Source: Neobacillus niacini
Lineage (GTDB): Bacteria; Bacillota; Bacilli; Bacillales; Cytobacillaceae
Length of the DNA stretch: 64,000 bases
Assembly (NCBI RefSeq): GCF_030817595.1
Contig: NZ_JAUSZN010000001.1
Coordinates: 1,992,001-2,056,000 of the forward strand
Direction of reading: 5' to 3'
A program made the translations under genes and the position numbers. The notes beneath the pieces were generated by a model. The model saw only the letters and a program-made list of their open reading frames with translations, did not search any database and was not told where the DNA came from. How positions within the stretch are numbered: the stretch's first letter is position 1; each line of letters opens with the position of its first letter. Shown in pieces: positions 1-8,492 of the stretch.

Positions 1-133
1 TACATCTTTGTTGGAATTTAATATATGTAAGATTTTCGAACTACAAATCAAAAAATCTAATACAAGAAAAGAGAGAATTTTTTATAATTCCCTCTTTTAG
101 TAAAATTAATTAAGTTGTATTTGAAGTATAAAT

Positions 134-688
134 TTAAAGCACCGAACCAGATACACTTTTTCCAAGAAACAATGTTTCTATATTATAAAATGAAGAAACC
201 AATCGGTTTCTCGCTTCTGAATCTAATTCGTACCGATTATTGCCTAATTTTTTTATTTGATTATCTAAAATATATACGCCTTTTAAAATATGGGTTGCAC
301 CTAGAGCCGTAAGAACAGGTTTAAGAGCATAATCAAGCATTAATAAGTGACCAAAAGTTCCACCAACAGCAATGGGTAAGATCGTTTTGCCTTCGAGACC
401 ATTTTGCGGAAGAAGATCCAAGTAAGTTTTTAATATTCCTGAAAAGGATGCTTTGTAAACCGGAGTCAGTATCACGACCAGATTTGAGTGCTCAACTTTC
501 TTATTTTGCTTTATTATTTCTTCACTATCAAACCTCGCTTGAATTAAATCTTCTGATGGAAGATTGCGGATATTAATGATTTCAGGCGTTATGCCAACCC
601 CATTCAAATGATTTATCACACCATGTAAAACCCCATTTAATCTCGTATGTTCTGAAGGACTGCCAGAAATAATTGTCACTTTACTCAT
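134..688 (-). CDS. ssuE: NADPH-dependent FMN reductase, SsuE family
   Basis: Flavodoxin-fold reductase of 184 residues, about the usual SsuE length, expected to supply reduced FMN to the two-component flavin monooxygenases encoded upstream (6.5, 8.5 and 15.3 kb). The N-terminal beta strand and phosphate loop (ITIISGSPS-like, residues 4-10) and the middle LTPVYKASFSG segment are typical of the family. A longer frame reaches 733, but the ATG at 688 has a strong ribosome site (GAGGAAAGGAAG) just upstream, so I start there. It is the last gene of the tcy/ytm-like operon, about 50 bases after the FbpA-like gene. The substrate link to the monooxygenases is inferred from context. Confidence 0.88.
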   Translation of the reverse strand: MSKVTIISGSPSEHTRLNGVLHGVINHLNGVGITPEIINIRNLPSEDLIQARFDSEEIIKQNKKVEHSNLVVILTPVYKASFSGILKTYLDLLPQNGLEGKTILPIAVGGTFGHLLMLDYALKPVLTALGATHILKGVYILDNQIKKLGNNRYELDSEARNRLVSSFYNIETLFLGKSVSGSVL

Positions 689-736
689 TATTGTGTACTT
701 CCTTTCCTCGTTGAATTTTTTTACAAAAATCATTTT

Positions 737-952
737 TTACTTTTTGTCTGATTTAGGTCCAGTTAATTTGATAGAACCAATATCACTGTGGGGATGACTA
801 AGGGAAATAAATCTTCTATATTCATTTTCTAAGTCCGTTAGTGATAGCTCGAAAAGGTGTTTATCTTCTTTCTTATACACATTATAAGCAATCAGTTTTT
901 TTATTAGTTTATTGCGCTTATTTTCAACAGCATTCCGAAGAATCTCTCCCAT
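737..952 (-). CDS. Small basic protein resembling Fur-regulated basic protein A (FbpA)
   Basis: A 71-residue, lysine-rich protein with the pattern MGEILRNAVENKRNKLIKKL followed by AYNVYKKED and a LSLTDLENEYRR helix, which resembles the FbpA family of Bacillus. In B. subtilis FbpA is a small protein made under iron limitation. The frame opens at 961 with GTG, but the ATG at 952 lies 8 bases after AGGAG and is the better start. It sits inside the sulfur operon between the deacylase and FMN reductase genes. No Fur box was seen next to it, so here it is probably transcribed with the operon. The family call is by pattern; its role is unknown to me. Confidence 0.7.
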   Translation of the reverse strand: MGEILRNAVENKRNKLIKKLIAYNVYKKEDKHLFELSLTDLENEYRRFISLSHPHSDIGSIKLTGPKSDKK

Positions 953-1010
953 CCGAATCACTCCTATTTATAGTTTAATAAATACAACGTTTTCGTATGG
1001 ATCATAATCT

Positions 1011-2165
1011 TTAGATTCGTAAACTAGAAACAGGTCTATTTAATAATTCTCTAGAACTTTCAAATAAAAAATATGCGGCTTTAATAATTGCCGATTCATC
1101 AAGGGTAAATCCGGGATGATGCCACTCCTCGTTTCCGTTTGTACCGAAAAATGCAAAAGTCCCTGGGACGTTATAAAGATAGTAGGAGAAATCCTCACCG
1201 GCCATTGATGGTTCCGGATCAAGTACTTTTAAGGAATACTTTTTAGCAACATACCTTGCAATCTCCGTCACCGACTTATGGTTATCTAGTGGTGGTGGAC
1301 CTGGAAACCAGCCAATTTCAACTTCGTGTGAAAAAGCCGTGGCAATGGCTTGAACAATTGTATAAAATTTTGCTTTTACGTCTGCACGAACTTTATTGTC
1401 AAAAGTCCGAATGGTCCCCTCAAGGATGATATTATCTGGAATAACGTTCCATGTGCTGCCGCCAACAATTTTCGTCACACTTAATACCGCACTTTGAAGA
1501 GGAGACACATTCCGACTTACTACAGACTGAAGAGCAGTTATAAGGTGCCCTGCCGCTACAATTGGATCCTTTCCATGTTGCGGTATTGCAGCATGGCTTC
1601 CTTTACCATAGAGAACAATATGAAATCGATCGACTGCAGCCATTAAAGGTCCATCTTTTAAGCCAACTGTTCCCACAGGCAGGTCTGGTTTATTATGAAG
1701 TCCAATTATGGCTTCTACTCCCTCGAGCTGACCATCATGAATCACCTTTTGGGCACCACCGCCTGATTCTTCAGCAGGCTGAAAAATAATCCGAACTGTT
1801 CCATTCAACTCAGCTTGAGTTTCTTTCAAAAGATAAGCCGCACCTATGGCTGCTGCAGTATGAAAATCATGACCGCATGCGTGCATTTTCCCTTTGATTT
1901 TGGAGGAATAGGGTAAACCTGTTTGTTCCACAATCGGAAGGGCATCAATATCTGCACGAATGGCAACAATTGGTCCAGGATTCCCACCTTTAATTTCTGC
2001 AACTACACCTGTAGGCAGTCCAGTACTGCGAATATCAATTTCTTCATCTTGCAGCCATTTTTTAATCGAATTTGTTGTTTCAAATTCTTCATTTGATAAT
2101 TCTGGATATTGATGTAAATGACGCCTTATCGAAATGAGGTGCGATTCCAATTCAGTTCGATCCAT
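1011..2165 (-). CDS. M20-family amidohydrolase (YtnL/YxeP-like N-acyl-cysteine deacylase)
   Basis: Zinc-type amidohydrolase of 384 residues, full length for the M20D/HipO family. RADIDALP (residues 70-77) and HACGHD (95-100) carry metal ligands, PAEESGGGA (near 131) the catalytic glutamate, and MAGEDFSYY (near 325) the dimerisation-side motif. In the B. subtilis ytm and yxe operons the counterpart removes the acetyl group from processed N-acetyl-S-alkylcysteines. Here it follows the acetyltransferase gene by 14 bases and lies in the same operon as a cystine-type importer, which supports the same job. The exact N-acyl substrate is inferred. The start is ATG behind AAGGAAGTGAGG. Confidence 0.9.
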   Translation of the reverse strand: MDRTELESHLISIRRHLHQYPELSNEEFETTNSIKKWLQDEEIDIRSTGLPTGVVAEIKGGNPGPIVAIRADIDALPIVEQTGLPYSSKIKGKMHACGHDFHTAAAIGAAYLLKETQAELNGTVRIIFQPAEESGGGAQKVIHDGQLEGVEAIIGLHNKPDLPVGTVGLKDGPLMAAVDRFHIVLYGKGSHAAIPQHGKDPIVAAGHLITALQSVVSRNVSPLQSAVLSVTKIVGGSTWNVIPDNIILEGTIRTFDNKVRADVKAKFYTIVQAIATAFSHEVEIGWFPGPPPLDNHKSVTEIARYVAKKYSLKVLDPEPSMAGEDFSYYLYNVPGTFAFFGTNGNEEWHHPGFTLDESAIIKAAYFLFESSRELLNRPVSSLRI

Positions 2166-2179
2166 ATCCTCACTTCCTT

Positions 2180-2701
2180 CTATAAATCAAATCGAAAGCA
2201 TTTTACTAATATCTCTTGATTCTGAAATTCCTTGGTTTGATCTCGTTTGAAACCAAACCATTCGTACAGCCGGATTGCTTTATGCATTTTATCACTTGAA
2301 TGCAAATACAAGCTTGTCGCTCCAAGCTCCTTTGCGTAGGCAACACTCGCTTTTAATAACTCTTGTGCTACACCGCGCCCTCTTGCCTCAGGATGAACAC
2401 CTAACAATCGAATAATTGGCGAGAAAATTTCAAGTTCTGGCCTTGCATATGCCTTTTCGGAGGATTGAAAAAGCTGCAAACTTCCAAGGATATCCTGATT
2501 GCTTTTTGCCACTAATATCTTATCGACATCTGGATTATCAATGGAGGCTTGAATATTTTCTAAATACCATTTCCAAATTTCAGGATCTTTATAGGAATGT
2601 TCATACTGTTGATAACTCTTTACTAATAAATTCCTTACCTGTTCCTTTTCATCTTCTCTAATCTCATCAATGATGATTTGGTTTGTCACCAAAACATTCA
2701 C
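2180..2701 (-). CDS. GNAT-family N-acetyltransferase (YtmI-like)
   Basis: GNAT acyltransferase of about 170 residues. The acetyl-CoA loop is visible as VHPEARGRGVAQELL (residues 103-117, R/QxxGxG/A type), followed by the LYLHSSDKMHKAIRLYEWFGF segment that ends the fold. By analogy to YtmI/YxeL it would acetylate the amino group of imported S-substituted cysteines before oxygenation. The start is uncertain: the GTG at 2701 touches the ribosome site, whereas an in-frame TTG at 2692 sits 5 bases after AAGGTGA and may be the true start. It lies 21 bases after the ABC ATPase gene in the operon. Confidence 0.85.
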   Translation of the reverse strand: MNVLVTNQIIIDEIREDEKEQVRNLLVKSYQQYEHSYKDPEIWKWYLENIQASIDNPDVDKILVAKSNQDILGSLQLFQSSEKAYARPELEIFSPIIRLLGVHPEARGRGVAQELLKASVAYAKELGATSLYLHSSDKMHKAIRLYEWFGFKRDQTKEFQNQEILVKCFRFDL

Positions 2702-2722
2702 CTTCCTCCCTATGATTGATTG

Positions 2723-3493
2723 TTAATTCACCTGTTCTTTAAGTGGTGTAAAAAATGATTCACCAGAAATTCGTTGTAAGAACCGCCGGGTACGTTCCTC
2801 CTTTGCTGCATGAAAAATTTCCAATGGTGTGCCTTCCTCGACGATTACTCCTTCATCCATGAACAACACCCGATTCGATACTTCTCTTGCAAAACTCATT
2901 TCATGGGTGACAACCACCATCGTTATACCTTCTTGTGCAATCGATTTAATAACGGATAGAACATCTCCAACTAACTCAGGATCTAGTGCGGATGTAGGCT
3001 CATCGAAAAGAATCACCTCTGGATTTAAAGCTAAGGCTCTAGCAATCCCAACCCTTTGTTGCTGCCCGCCTGAAAGCTGAGAAGGATAGTGATGCAGTTT
3101 ATCACTTAAGCCCACTTTCTCTAGCACTCTTTCACTTTGTTGTCTTGCGTCCTTTTTCTTTACCTTTTTTGCCACGATTAACCCTTCCATCACATTTTCC
3201 ACCACTGTTTTATGGGCAAATAAATTATAATGCTGAAAAACCATGGCCGATTGTTTTCTGATCGCGAGCATTTCTTTTTTTGTGGCTTTTTCTGAATCAA
3301 CAATTATATTTCCTATTTGAACTATTCCGGCATTTGGTTTTTCTAAGAAATTGAGGCACCTTAACAGTGTCGTTTTGCCCGATCCACTTGGACCAAGGAT
3401 GGTAACGACCTCCCCCTTTTCAATTTTTAAGTTAATTCCTTTTAATACTGGCAACTGATTAAATGATTTTTTGATACCTTGTAAATAAATCAT
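2723..3493 (-). CDS. tcyN: Polar amino acid ABC transporter ATPase (TcyN-like)
   Basis: ATP-binding subunit of 256 residues. Walker A is GPSGSGKTT (residues 34-42), the signature is [15 protein letters not shown] (near 141-155), Walker B is [13 protein letters not shown] (near 161), and the switch histidine lies in VVVTHEMSF. It energises the two permeases encoded just upstream. The ATG overlaps the last four bases of the permease gene (ATGA), which implies translational coupling. The neighbours (deacylase, acetyltransferase, monooxygenase) indicate import of cystine or S-alkylated cysteines rather than a generic amino acid. Assignment to Tcy rather than Yxe is by overall gene order. Confidence 0.92.
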   Translation of the reverse strand: MIYLQGIKKSFNQLPVLKGINLKIEKGEVVTILGPSGSGKTTLLRCLNFLEKPNAGIVQIGNIIVDSEKATKKEMLAIRKQSAMVFQHYNLFAHKTVVENVMEGLIVAKKVKKKDARQQSERVLEKVGLSDKLHHYPSQLSGGQQQRVGIARALALNPEVILFDEPTSALDPELVGDVLSVIKSIAQEGITMVVVTHEMSFAREVSNRVLFMDEGVIVEEGTPLEIFHAAKEERTRRFLQRISGESFFTPLKEQVN

Positions 3494-4200
3494 GACACGC
3501 CTCCTCGATTATAAGCAGTCACCTTCTTTTCAAGTAAAAAAGATATCCCTTCTACTAGAATCGTAATGCCCCAATAGATAATACCAGCGGCAATAAAGGC
3601 TTCTAGAAATTTCAAGTTAACCGAAGCCACAATATTAGCCGCCCCCGTTACTTCTTTCTGAGATACAAGAAAAGCTATTGATGAAGTGTGCAGGAAGCCA
3701 ACAAAAACATTTGTGAAATTCGGAATCGACTGAGCTAAAGCCTGTGGTAAGATAATGCGGATCATCGCCTGAAACTTTGTCATCCCAACCGAATAAGCAG
3801 CCTCCATTTGCCCATTTGAAACGCTGATAATACCAGATCGAATTATTTCAGATAAATACGAACCAGCAGCCAATGTTAAGGCTATTAATACAAACAAAAT
3901 AATCGGGATTTTATTTGTTTGAATACCTAAATCAAACCTGAGTGAAAGTTGATCGAGTAATAGTGGGAAGCCAAAATAAATGACCATAATATGCATGATA
4001 ATGGGTGTTCCTCTGAAAAAGGACACATAACCATTTGCGATTCGATAGAGAAATTTCACTTTATAAATTCTTACGAGAGCCACACCAATACCGATTAAAA
4101 AACCGGCCAGCAAGGGAACAATGGTTAGGATCAGTGTAATAGGAAGCACCTTAATAATTTCTTTAAATGCTACCCAAATAAATGGAATATCAATTATCAT
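3490..4200 (-). CDS. tcyM: Amino acid ABC transporter permease (TcyM-like)
   Basis: Membrane subunit of 236 residues with about five hydrophobic spans. It has the HisMQ signature [10 protein letters not shown] (near residues 62-71) and the EAA loop around [23 protein letters not shown] (about 132-154), which contacts the ATPase. It pairs with the second permease encoded 17 bases upstream, to which it is a paralog of equal length. Its stop overlaps the start of the ATPase gene. Part of the cystine/S-cysteine-derivative importer. Confidence 0.92.
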   Translation of the reverse strand: MIIDIPFIWVAFKEIIKVLPITLILTIVPLLAGFLIGIGVALVRIYKVKFLYRIANGYVSFFRGTPIIMHIMVIYFGFPLLLDQLSLRFDLGIQTNKIPIILFVLIALTLAAGSYLSEIIRSGIISVSNGQMEAAYSVGMTKFQAMIRIILPQALAQSIPNFTNVFVGFLHTSSIAFLVSQKEVTGAANIVASVNLKFLEAFIAAGIIYWGITILVEGISFLLEKKVTAYNRGGVS

Positions 4201-4217
4201 GTAAGCGATCCTCCTTC

Positions 4218-4928
4218 CTAAGCAACGGCCGTTACATCAGCCTTCTGATAGCGATTGAAATATTTTTCTAGTTTACTAAAAATCTTTTCAAACATTACGA
4301 CGATAATATAGTAAATAATAGATAGAGAGAGATAAACTTCAAGTGCATGTGCGGTTGCAGCTATAAGGGTATCTCCTCTACCCATCATGTCCATCACTCC
4401 AATGGTAAAGGCAAGAGAAGTATCCTTTAAAGAACCGATCACTGAATTTGCCATATTCGGAAATGCAATCCTAATGGCCTGCGGAAGAACGATCCGGAAA
4501 AAGTTCTGTCTGCTTGTCATCCCGACAGAAAAGGCAGCCTCGGTCTGACCGTAATCCACTGCTCGAATGGCGGCTCGAAAAATTTCAGAAAAGCCAGCAC
4601 CATTACTAATTGCGTAGGTTATGATGACAAAATAAATGGCCTCCATCCTTGTAATATCAATAGAAAATAACAGTAAGAGAATTGCTGGCAGACCATAAAA
4701 AACAAGGAATAATTGTATTAATATTGGAGTTCCCCGAATAAATGAAACGTATAATATCACTAGTTGATTCAAAATTGGTATTTTATAAAGTCTCGGAATC
4801 GCTGCTGCGATACCGAGGACAAATCCTAGAATAATAGATGCTGCTAATATCTGTAGAGTTATTCCTAGGTATTGAATAAGTGTCGGAATAAACTCAATTA
4901 TTAACATCAGATCAAATGCTTTCCCCAT
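4218..4928 (-). CDS. tcyL: Amino acid ABC transporter permease (TcyL-like)
   Basis: Second HisMQ-type permease of the importer, 236 residues. It carries FIRGTPILIQLF (near residues 63-74) and an EAA loop in TEAAFSVGMTSRQNFFRIVLPQA (about 128-150). Starts at ATG behind GGAGGTTTGAAACAAA. It lies 35 bases after the solute-binding lipoprotein gene. Two different permeases plus one ATPase and one binding protein is the architecture of TcyJKLMN, minus one of its two binding proteins. Confidence 0.92.
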   Translation of the reverse strand: MGKAFDLMLIIEFIPTLIQYLGITLQILAASIILGFVLGIAAAIPRLYKIPILNQLVILYVSFIRGTPILIQLFLVFYGLPAILLLLFSIDITRMEAIYFVIITYAISNGAGFSEIFRAAIRAVDYGQTEAAFSVGMTSRQNFFRIVLPQAIRIAFPNMANSVIGSLKDTSLAFTIGVMDMMGRGDTLIAATAHALEVYLSLSIIYYIIVVMFEKIFSKLEKYFNRYQKADVTAVA

Positions 4929-4963
4929 TTTGTTTCAAACCTCCCAAACGCTTCTCCCACATT

Positions 4964-5800
4964 TTAAAAATTAACGGTATAGTCAGCTCCTAACCATTTT
5001 TTACTCAACTCACTTACTACTCCTTCTTCTTTCAATTCAACCAGTGCTTCGTCAATTCTTTTTTGTAAAGGTGTTTCATCTTTTCTAAGTAGGAAATATA
5101 CCTTCGAATTAAGCAGCGGCTCACCCACTACTTTTTGCTGTGCATCTACGGCATCGTTACTGAAATCGACAGAAAATGGTGTCGTGATCGTTGCGTCTGC
5201 GCGACCTGTTTTTATTTGATTAATCGTAGAATCAGGTCCATTCCCCGCATAAACGATTTCAATTCCTGCATTATTTTCTTTGTTGTATTTTTCTAAAAAA
5301 ACAGCTGAATTACTGGTTGCACTGACAATAGCCTTTTTCCCTTTTAAATCCTTAATTGAATGAATATCGTTATTATCTTTATGAACCGTTACATGAAGCG
5401 GAAAGATATTATATGGTTCCTCATTAAACAGGAATTTCTCTTGGCGTTCCTCATTTACTTCCATTTGGTGTGCCACAAAATCGATTTTATTTGTTTCTAG
5501 GCTTAATAAAAGATTAGAAAATTCCATCGTTTTGAATTCAAATTCGTACTCAGGCAGCTTTTCATCAATTTTTCGAACTAATTCAACATCATATCCAGTT
5601 AACTTTCCATCCTCATCAATGAAGCAAACATTAGGAAACTGTGTCCCAGTTCCAACTATTATTTTTTGGACTTTTGCGCCCTCATTAGCACCACCTGAAC
5701 TTTCTTCTTTAGTTGATTTCGTCTCTTGAGAGGAGCATGCACCAAGGACTAAAGCAAGCAGTCCTAGTATTACTACCATGAATTTTTTCTTCATTTTCAT
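4964..5800 (-). CDS. tcyK: Solute-binding lipoprotein of cystine-type ABC importer (TcyK/TcyJ-like)
   Basis: Family 3 solute-binding protein, 278 residues. The signal peptide ends in a lipobox (VLGAC, Cys22), so the mature protein is anchored outside the membrane. KLTGYDVELVRKI and the C-terminal SELSKKWLGADYT segment fit the amino-acid-binding family. It captures the substrate for TcyLM. It starts 63 bases downstream of the thioredoxin-fold gene. B. subtilis has two paralogous binding proteins in this operon; only one is present here. Ligand identity is inferred from neighbours. Confidence 0.9.
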   Translation of the reverse strand: MKMKKKFMVVILGLLALVLGACSSQETKSTKEESSGGANEGAKVQKIIVGTGTQFPNVCFIDEDGKLTGYDVELVRKIDEKLPEYEFEFKTMEFSNLLLSLETNKIDFVAHQMEVNEERQEKFLFNEEPYNIFPLHVTVHKDNNDIHSIKDLKGKKAIVSATSNSAVFLEKYNKENNAGIEIVYAGNGPDSTINQIKTGRADATITTPFSVDFSNDAVDAQQKVVGEPLLNSKVYFLLRKDETPLQKRIDEALVELKEEGVVSELSKKWLGADYTVNF

Positions 5801-5863
5801 TTTCCATCCATCCCTTTTAACTTAAATGTTATTAACCTATTAAATATATGTTTTTAGTCGGAA

Positions 5864-6139
5864 TTAACTCGAAATTTTATTATTAAATTTCTCAAGGACT
5901 TTTTCAAGATGGTCAATTCCTACCTTTGTTACCCCTTCATACAACTCACCCTGACCAATTTCAACTACAGGTACATGTCTGACTCCATACTTAACTTCCA
6001 AAATATCTCTACGCTCATCATAATGGGTAACATCAATCGTTTCGTATTTATACCCTTTTTCTGTTAAATATTGTTTTACCTCACTACAATAGTGACAACC
6101 CACTTTAGCCCAAACCACAATGGATATTTCTTTTCCCAT
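5864..6139 (-). CDS. Glutaredoxin/thioredoxin-like protein with CxxC (YtnI-like)
   Basis: Thioredoxin-fold protein of 91 residues with the active site VGCHYC (Cys15 and Cys18) and the cis-proline segment HVPVVEIG (near 63-70), typical of glutaredoxin-like proteins. It corresponds by position and type to YtnI in the B. subtilis ytm operon, where a redox step accompanies processing of sulfur compounds. Good ribosome site (GGAGGAAAGTAAG). It is the first gene after a 390-base non-coding gap that holds a terminator and a repeat array. The precise reduction it performs is not known to me. Confidence 0.85.
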   Translation of the reverse strand: MGKEISIVVWAKVGCHYCSEVKQYLTEKGYKYETIDVTHYDERRDILEVKYGVRHVPVVEIGQGELYEGVTKVGIDHLEKVLEKFNNKISS

Positions 6140-6221
6140 CTTACTTTCCTCCCTATCATTTTTATTTTTTTTATAAAAGGCATTGTTAAAGACTTATGTT
6201 GATTTTTCTTACAAAATCGTC
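6140..6221. other. Upstream region of the tcy operon
   Basis: Apart from the ribosome site next to 6139 this is AT-rich sequence with no convincing promoter by eye. An operon start for the thioredoxin-fold gene must lie here or in the repeat array beyond, or transcription passes the terminator at 6426-6473 from the monooxygenase promoter. Confidence 0.4.
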
Positions 6222-6377
6222 ATGAAGGACTTATCTCACCTGAAACTTTCTTGATTAGTCCTTCATCGACCTTATGAAGGACTAATCTCACCTTGAACCT
6301 TCCTGATTTGTCTTTCATCAACCCTATTAAGGACTAATCTAACCTTGAACTTTCCTGATTTGTCCTTCATCGACCTT
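6222..6377. repeat. Three tandem 52-bp hairpin repeats (array A)
   Basis: Three head-to-tail units of exactly 52 bp start at 6222, 6274 and 6326. Each begins ATGAAGGACTAATC or a close variant and ends with the inverse GTCCTTCAT, so each unit can fold into a hairpin with arms ATGAAGGAC/GTCCTTCAT. The middle (CTCACCTTGAACTTTCCTGA) is asymmetric. A related array of three 52-bp units with the same arms lies at 59799-59954. It is non-coding, with stops in every frame of the unit. Confidence 0.85.
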
Positions 6378-6425
6378 TTATACCGCTTTACTAAAAATCA
6401 ACAATGAAATTTAACTAAGCTTAAT

Positions 6426-6473
6426 TAAAAAGGCTCTCCATTCAAGATTGATAGAATCTTAAATAGAGAGCCT
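6426..6473 (-). terminator. Rho-independent terminator after the monooxygenase gene
   Basis: On the minus strand an AGGCTCTC...GAGAGCCT stem (6431-6438 with 6466-6473), extended inward by ATTCAAGATT/AATCTTGAAT-like pairing, is followed by TTTTT. It can end the transcript of the upstream monooxygenase gene. A small hairpin element (6470-6494) directly precedes it and shares the GGC of the stem, so it could also act as a conditional attenuator. Confidence 0.85.
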
Positions 6474-6494
6474 CTAGTTGACTAGTCGGCAAAT
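6470..6494 (-). promoter_or_regulatory. Small hairpin element ahead of terminator, copy 1
   Basis: Minus-strand sequence ATTTGCCGA, then CTAG-TCAA-CTAG, then AGGC. The CTAG arms can pair, and GCC can pair with the following GGC, which is also the first part of the terminator stem. A second copy at 18025-18049 has the same frame with different but still complementary arms (TTGG-ACAT-CCAA). This looks like a structured leader element with mutually exclusive pairing. I do not recognise it as a known riboswitch class. Confidence 0.5.
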
Positions 6495-6527
6495 ATACTC
6501 TTCGCTTTTTACTAATTTTTTGTTTTG

Positions 6528-7862
6528 TCAATGGGTTGTCACCTTTTTTGCATAACGGTTTTCTGGATAAGGAATTCCTAGGTTACCACGTAATGTTTCA
6601 GCTTCGTATTCAGTTCTAAATAGTCCTCGTTTTTGAAGAATCGGCACCACAAAGTCCACAAAATCATTCAATCCATTTGGAACCGCTGAACCAATTATAA
6701 ACCCATCAGCGCCATTCCCTTCAAACCATTCCTGGATGAGATCAGCTACTTTTTCAGGAGTTCCAATAAATGTCGGTTTTGGTGTTGTCTCTTGTAATGC
6801 AACTTGTCGAAGTGTTAAATTATGTGCCTTTGCTTGCTGTTTAATTCGATCAGTATGACTTTGGAAGCTATTCTTACCTAAATCTCCTAATTCAGGGAAC
6901 GGAGCATCGAGAGGATATTGTGAGAAATCATGATGCTCAAAATATCGACCTAGATAATCTAGAGCTTTATCGATTGATACTAGATTTGCAATTTCTTGAT
7001 ATTTTCTTTCAGCTTCTTCCTCCGTTGCACCAATAATTGGTGCGATCCCTGGAAGGATTGCGAGTTCATCTGGATTACGTCCCAAAGCTTTTGCTCTGTT
7101 TTTAACATCCTGATAAAACTCTCGTGCGGCTGATAATGTTGGATGACCTGTGAATATAGCATCCGCCTCTCTTGCGGCAAGGTCTTTTCCTGCCTCCGAG
7201 GAACCAGCTTGGAATATTAATGGTCTGCCTTGCTTGGATCTGCCGATGTTTAGTGGTCCCTGTACGGAGAAAAATTCTCCTCTGTGATTTAATTGGTGTA
7301 ATTTATCTGAATCAAAAAATACCCCGGTTTCTTTATTTCGAACAAATGCATCATCTTCCCAAGAATCCCAAAGTCCTTTCGCAACTTGCAAGTATTCTGC
7401 AGCAATTCGGTACCTTTTCGCATGATCAGGATGTTCCTCGATTGTTTTGCTAAAGTTTAATGCCGTCTTCTCTAATGGAGAAGTAACAACATTCCAGCCC
7501 GCACGGCCATTACTGATATGGTCAAGCGATGCAAATTGCCTTGCAACATTAAAGGGTTCACTATATGAAGTAGACAGTGTTCCCACAAGTCCTATATTTG
7601 AAGTAACGGCTGCAAGTGCCGACAAAATCGTTAATGGTTCGAAACGATTTAAAAAGTGCGGAATCGATTTCTCGTTAATATGCAAGCCATCGGCAATAAA
7701 AACTAAGTCGAATTTTCCTTCTTCGGCCTTTTGTGCCTGATTGGTATAGAACTTCAAACTTACGCTTGCATCTGCTTGAATATCAGGATGTCTCCAACCA
7801 GCAATATTTCCTCCAACCCCATGAATAATAGCGCCAAATTTCAATTTTTTTTGAATAGACAT
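6528..7862 (-). CDS. Flavin-dependent monooxygenase, NtaA/SnaA/DszA family (YtnJ/YxeK-like)
   Basis: Luciferase-fold monooxygenase of 444 residues, the normal length for the NtaA/SnaA/DszA group. It begins with [13 protein letters not shown] and carries [11 protein letters not shown] (near 110-120), LDHISNGR, and the substrate-side [17 protein letters not shown] segment. With FMNH2 and O2 it would oxygenate an N-acetylated S-substituted cysteine to release the side chain, as shown for YxeK in B. subtilis. Preceded by LysR-type operator 1 (7930-7970), followed by a terminator, so it is a separate unit from the importer operon downstream. Substrate is inferred. Confidence 0.9.
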   Translation of the reverse strand: MSIQKKLKFGAIIHGVGGNIAGWRHPDIQADASVSLKFYTNQAQKAEEGKFDLVFIADGLHINEKSIPHFLNRFEPLTILSALAAVTSNIGLVGTLSTSYSEPFNVARQFASLDHISNGRAGWNVVTSPLEKTALNFSKTIEEHPDHAKRYRIAAEYLQVAKGLWDSWEDDAFVRNKETGVFFDSDKLHQLNHRGEFFSVQGPLNIGRSKQGRPLIFQAGSSEAGKDLAAREADAIFTGHPTLSAAREFYQDVKNRAKALGRNPDELAILPGIAPIIGATEEEAERKYQEIANLVSIDKALDYLGRYFEHHDFSQYPLDAPFPELGDLGKNSFQSHTDRIKQQAKAHNLTLRQVALQETTPKPTFIGTPEKVADLIQEWFEGNGADGFIIGSAVPNGLNDFVDFVVPILQKRGLFRTEYEAETLRGNLGIPYPENRYAKKVTTH

Positions 7863-7926
7863 TGAATATCCTCCTTTTTTAATTCCAAGTTATTTGATTG
7901 GAATACTATAATTATTCTTGTGATTT

Positions 7927-7970
7927 ATCCTATCACGTAAAGAATAAAGATTCTATACTTTACCTGATAG
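7927..7970 (-). promoter_or_regulatory. LysR-type operator and promoter, site 1
   Basis: Minus-strand inverted repeat CTATCAGGTAAAG ... CTTTACGTGATAG spanning 7930-7970 (41 bp). The right arm runs into GATAGGAT, giving a likely -10 (TAGGAT, 7927-7932) about 60 bases before the ATG at 7862. Two elements with the same arms and the same -10 placement lie at 16409-16450 and 16988-17029. The regulator is most likely the LysR protein encoded at 17056-17958. Confidence 0.75.
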
Positions 7971-8055
7971 AAAAATATATTGTATTGATTCATAAAATCT
8001 ATCAAACAAAATAGTTGACTCACCTTATCGCCTATCAATTTACTATAACAGCATG

Positions 8056-8352
8056 CTAATTATTAACATTTATTTGACTTTTTTTAATCTCCTCACGTAT
8101 AAAACACCAAGACCTCTTCGAAAAGCAAATCGGAATCCCATATTCTTGTGCCCTACGTTTTATGGCTCCTGTGAGATTGTGGTTGATAAAGTCTGTTAAC
8201 ACTAAGATTAAATCTACTTTTCTTGGTATATCAGTGCGAACCATCTTTTTTTTCCGTCCATTTAAATGGATTACTTCCCCGAAGCCCTCCCCCTCTAAAT
8301 TTTTAAGAATATTACCGATACGATCTCCTCCTATAACTAACAGGGACTTCAT
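8056..8352 (-). CDS. DUF2325 domain protein
   Basis: A 98-residue protein with the DUF2325 pattern: LVIGGDRIGNI near the N-terminus, HLNGR, VDLILVLTDFINHN and FSKRSW near the C-terminus. Such proteins have a Rossmann-like beta-alpha start and a conserved histidine/asparagine core; their function is not established. I start at the ATG at 8352, which has AAGGAGGGTG a few bases upstream, instead of the longer frame to 8382. It lies between two sulfur-related units (140 bases after the luciferase-like gene, 190 before the monooxygenase gene) and may be part of the sulfur regulon, but no operator copy was seen in front of it. Confidence 0.8.
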   Translation of the reverse strand: MKSLLVIGGDRIGNILKNLEGEGFGEVIHLNGRKKKMVRTDIPRKVDLILVLTDFINHNLTGAIKRRAQEYGIPICFSKRSWCFIREEIKKSQINVNN

Positions 8353-8492
8353 GGCCCACCCTCCTTGCTTACCAAAACACAACTAAACCTACTACTCAAC
8401 TAGGAATTATGATAATAAAAAGTACTTCATAAATGATTAATGAAGACCTTTTGTATACTATTGGATTACTTACTAAGTATAAGTACATTTAC
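8353..8492. other. Short intergenic stretch with possible promoter for DUF2325 gene
   Basis: AT-rich. On the minus strand ATTATCATAATTCCTAGTTGAG lies about 50 bases before the DUF2325 start and could be an operator or promoter, but I cannot assign it. A short TCATTAATGA-type palindrome near 8430-8445 could end the upstream transcript weakly. Confidence 0.3.

Noticed and set aside
115..312. Plus-strand frame of 65 codons
   Set aside because: It overlaps the 3' end of the FMN reductase gene, lacks a ribosome site and does not look like a protein family.
6222..6377. CRISPR array or sRNA cluster
   Set aside because: Three direct 52-bp units without spacers; better explained as tandem hairpin repeats.
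8353..8492. CymR-type operator before the DUF2325 gene
   Set aside because: ATTATCATAATTCCTAG resembles parts of such motifs, but I cannot match a full consensus from memory.
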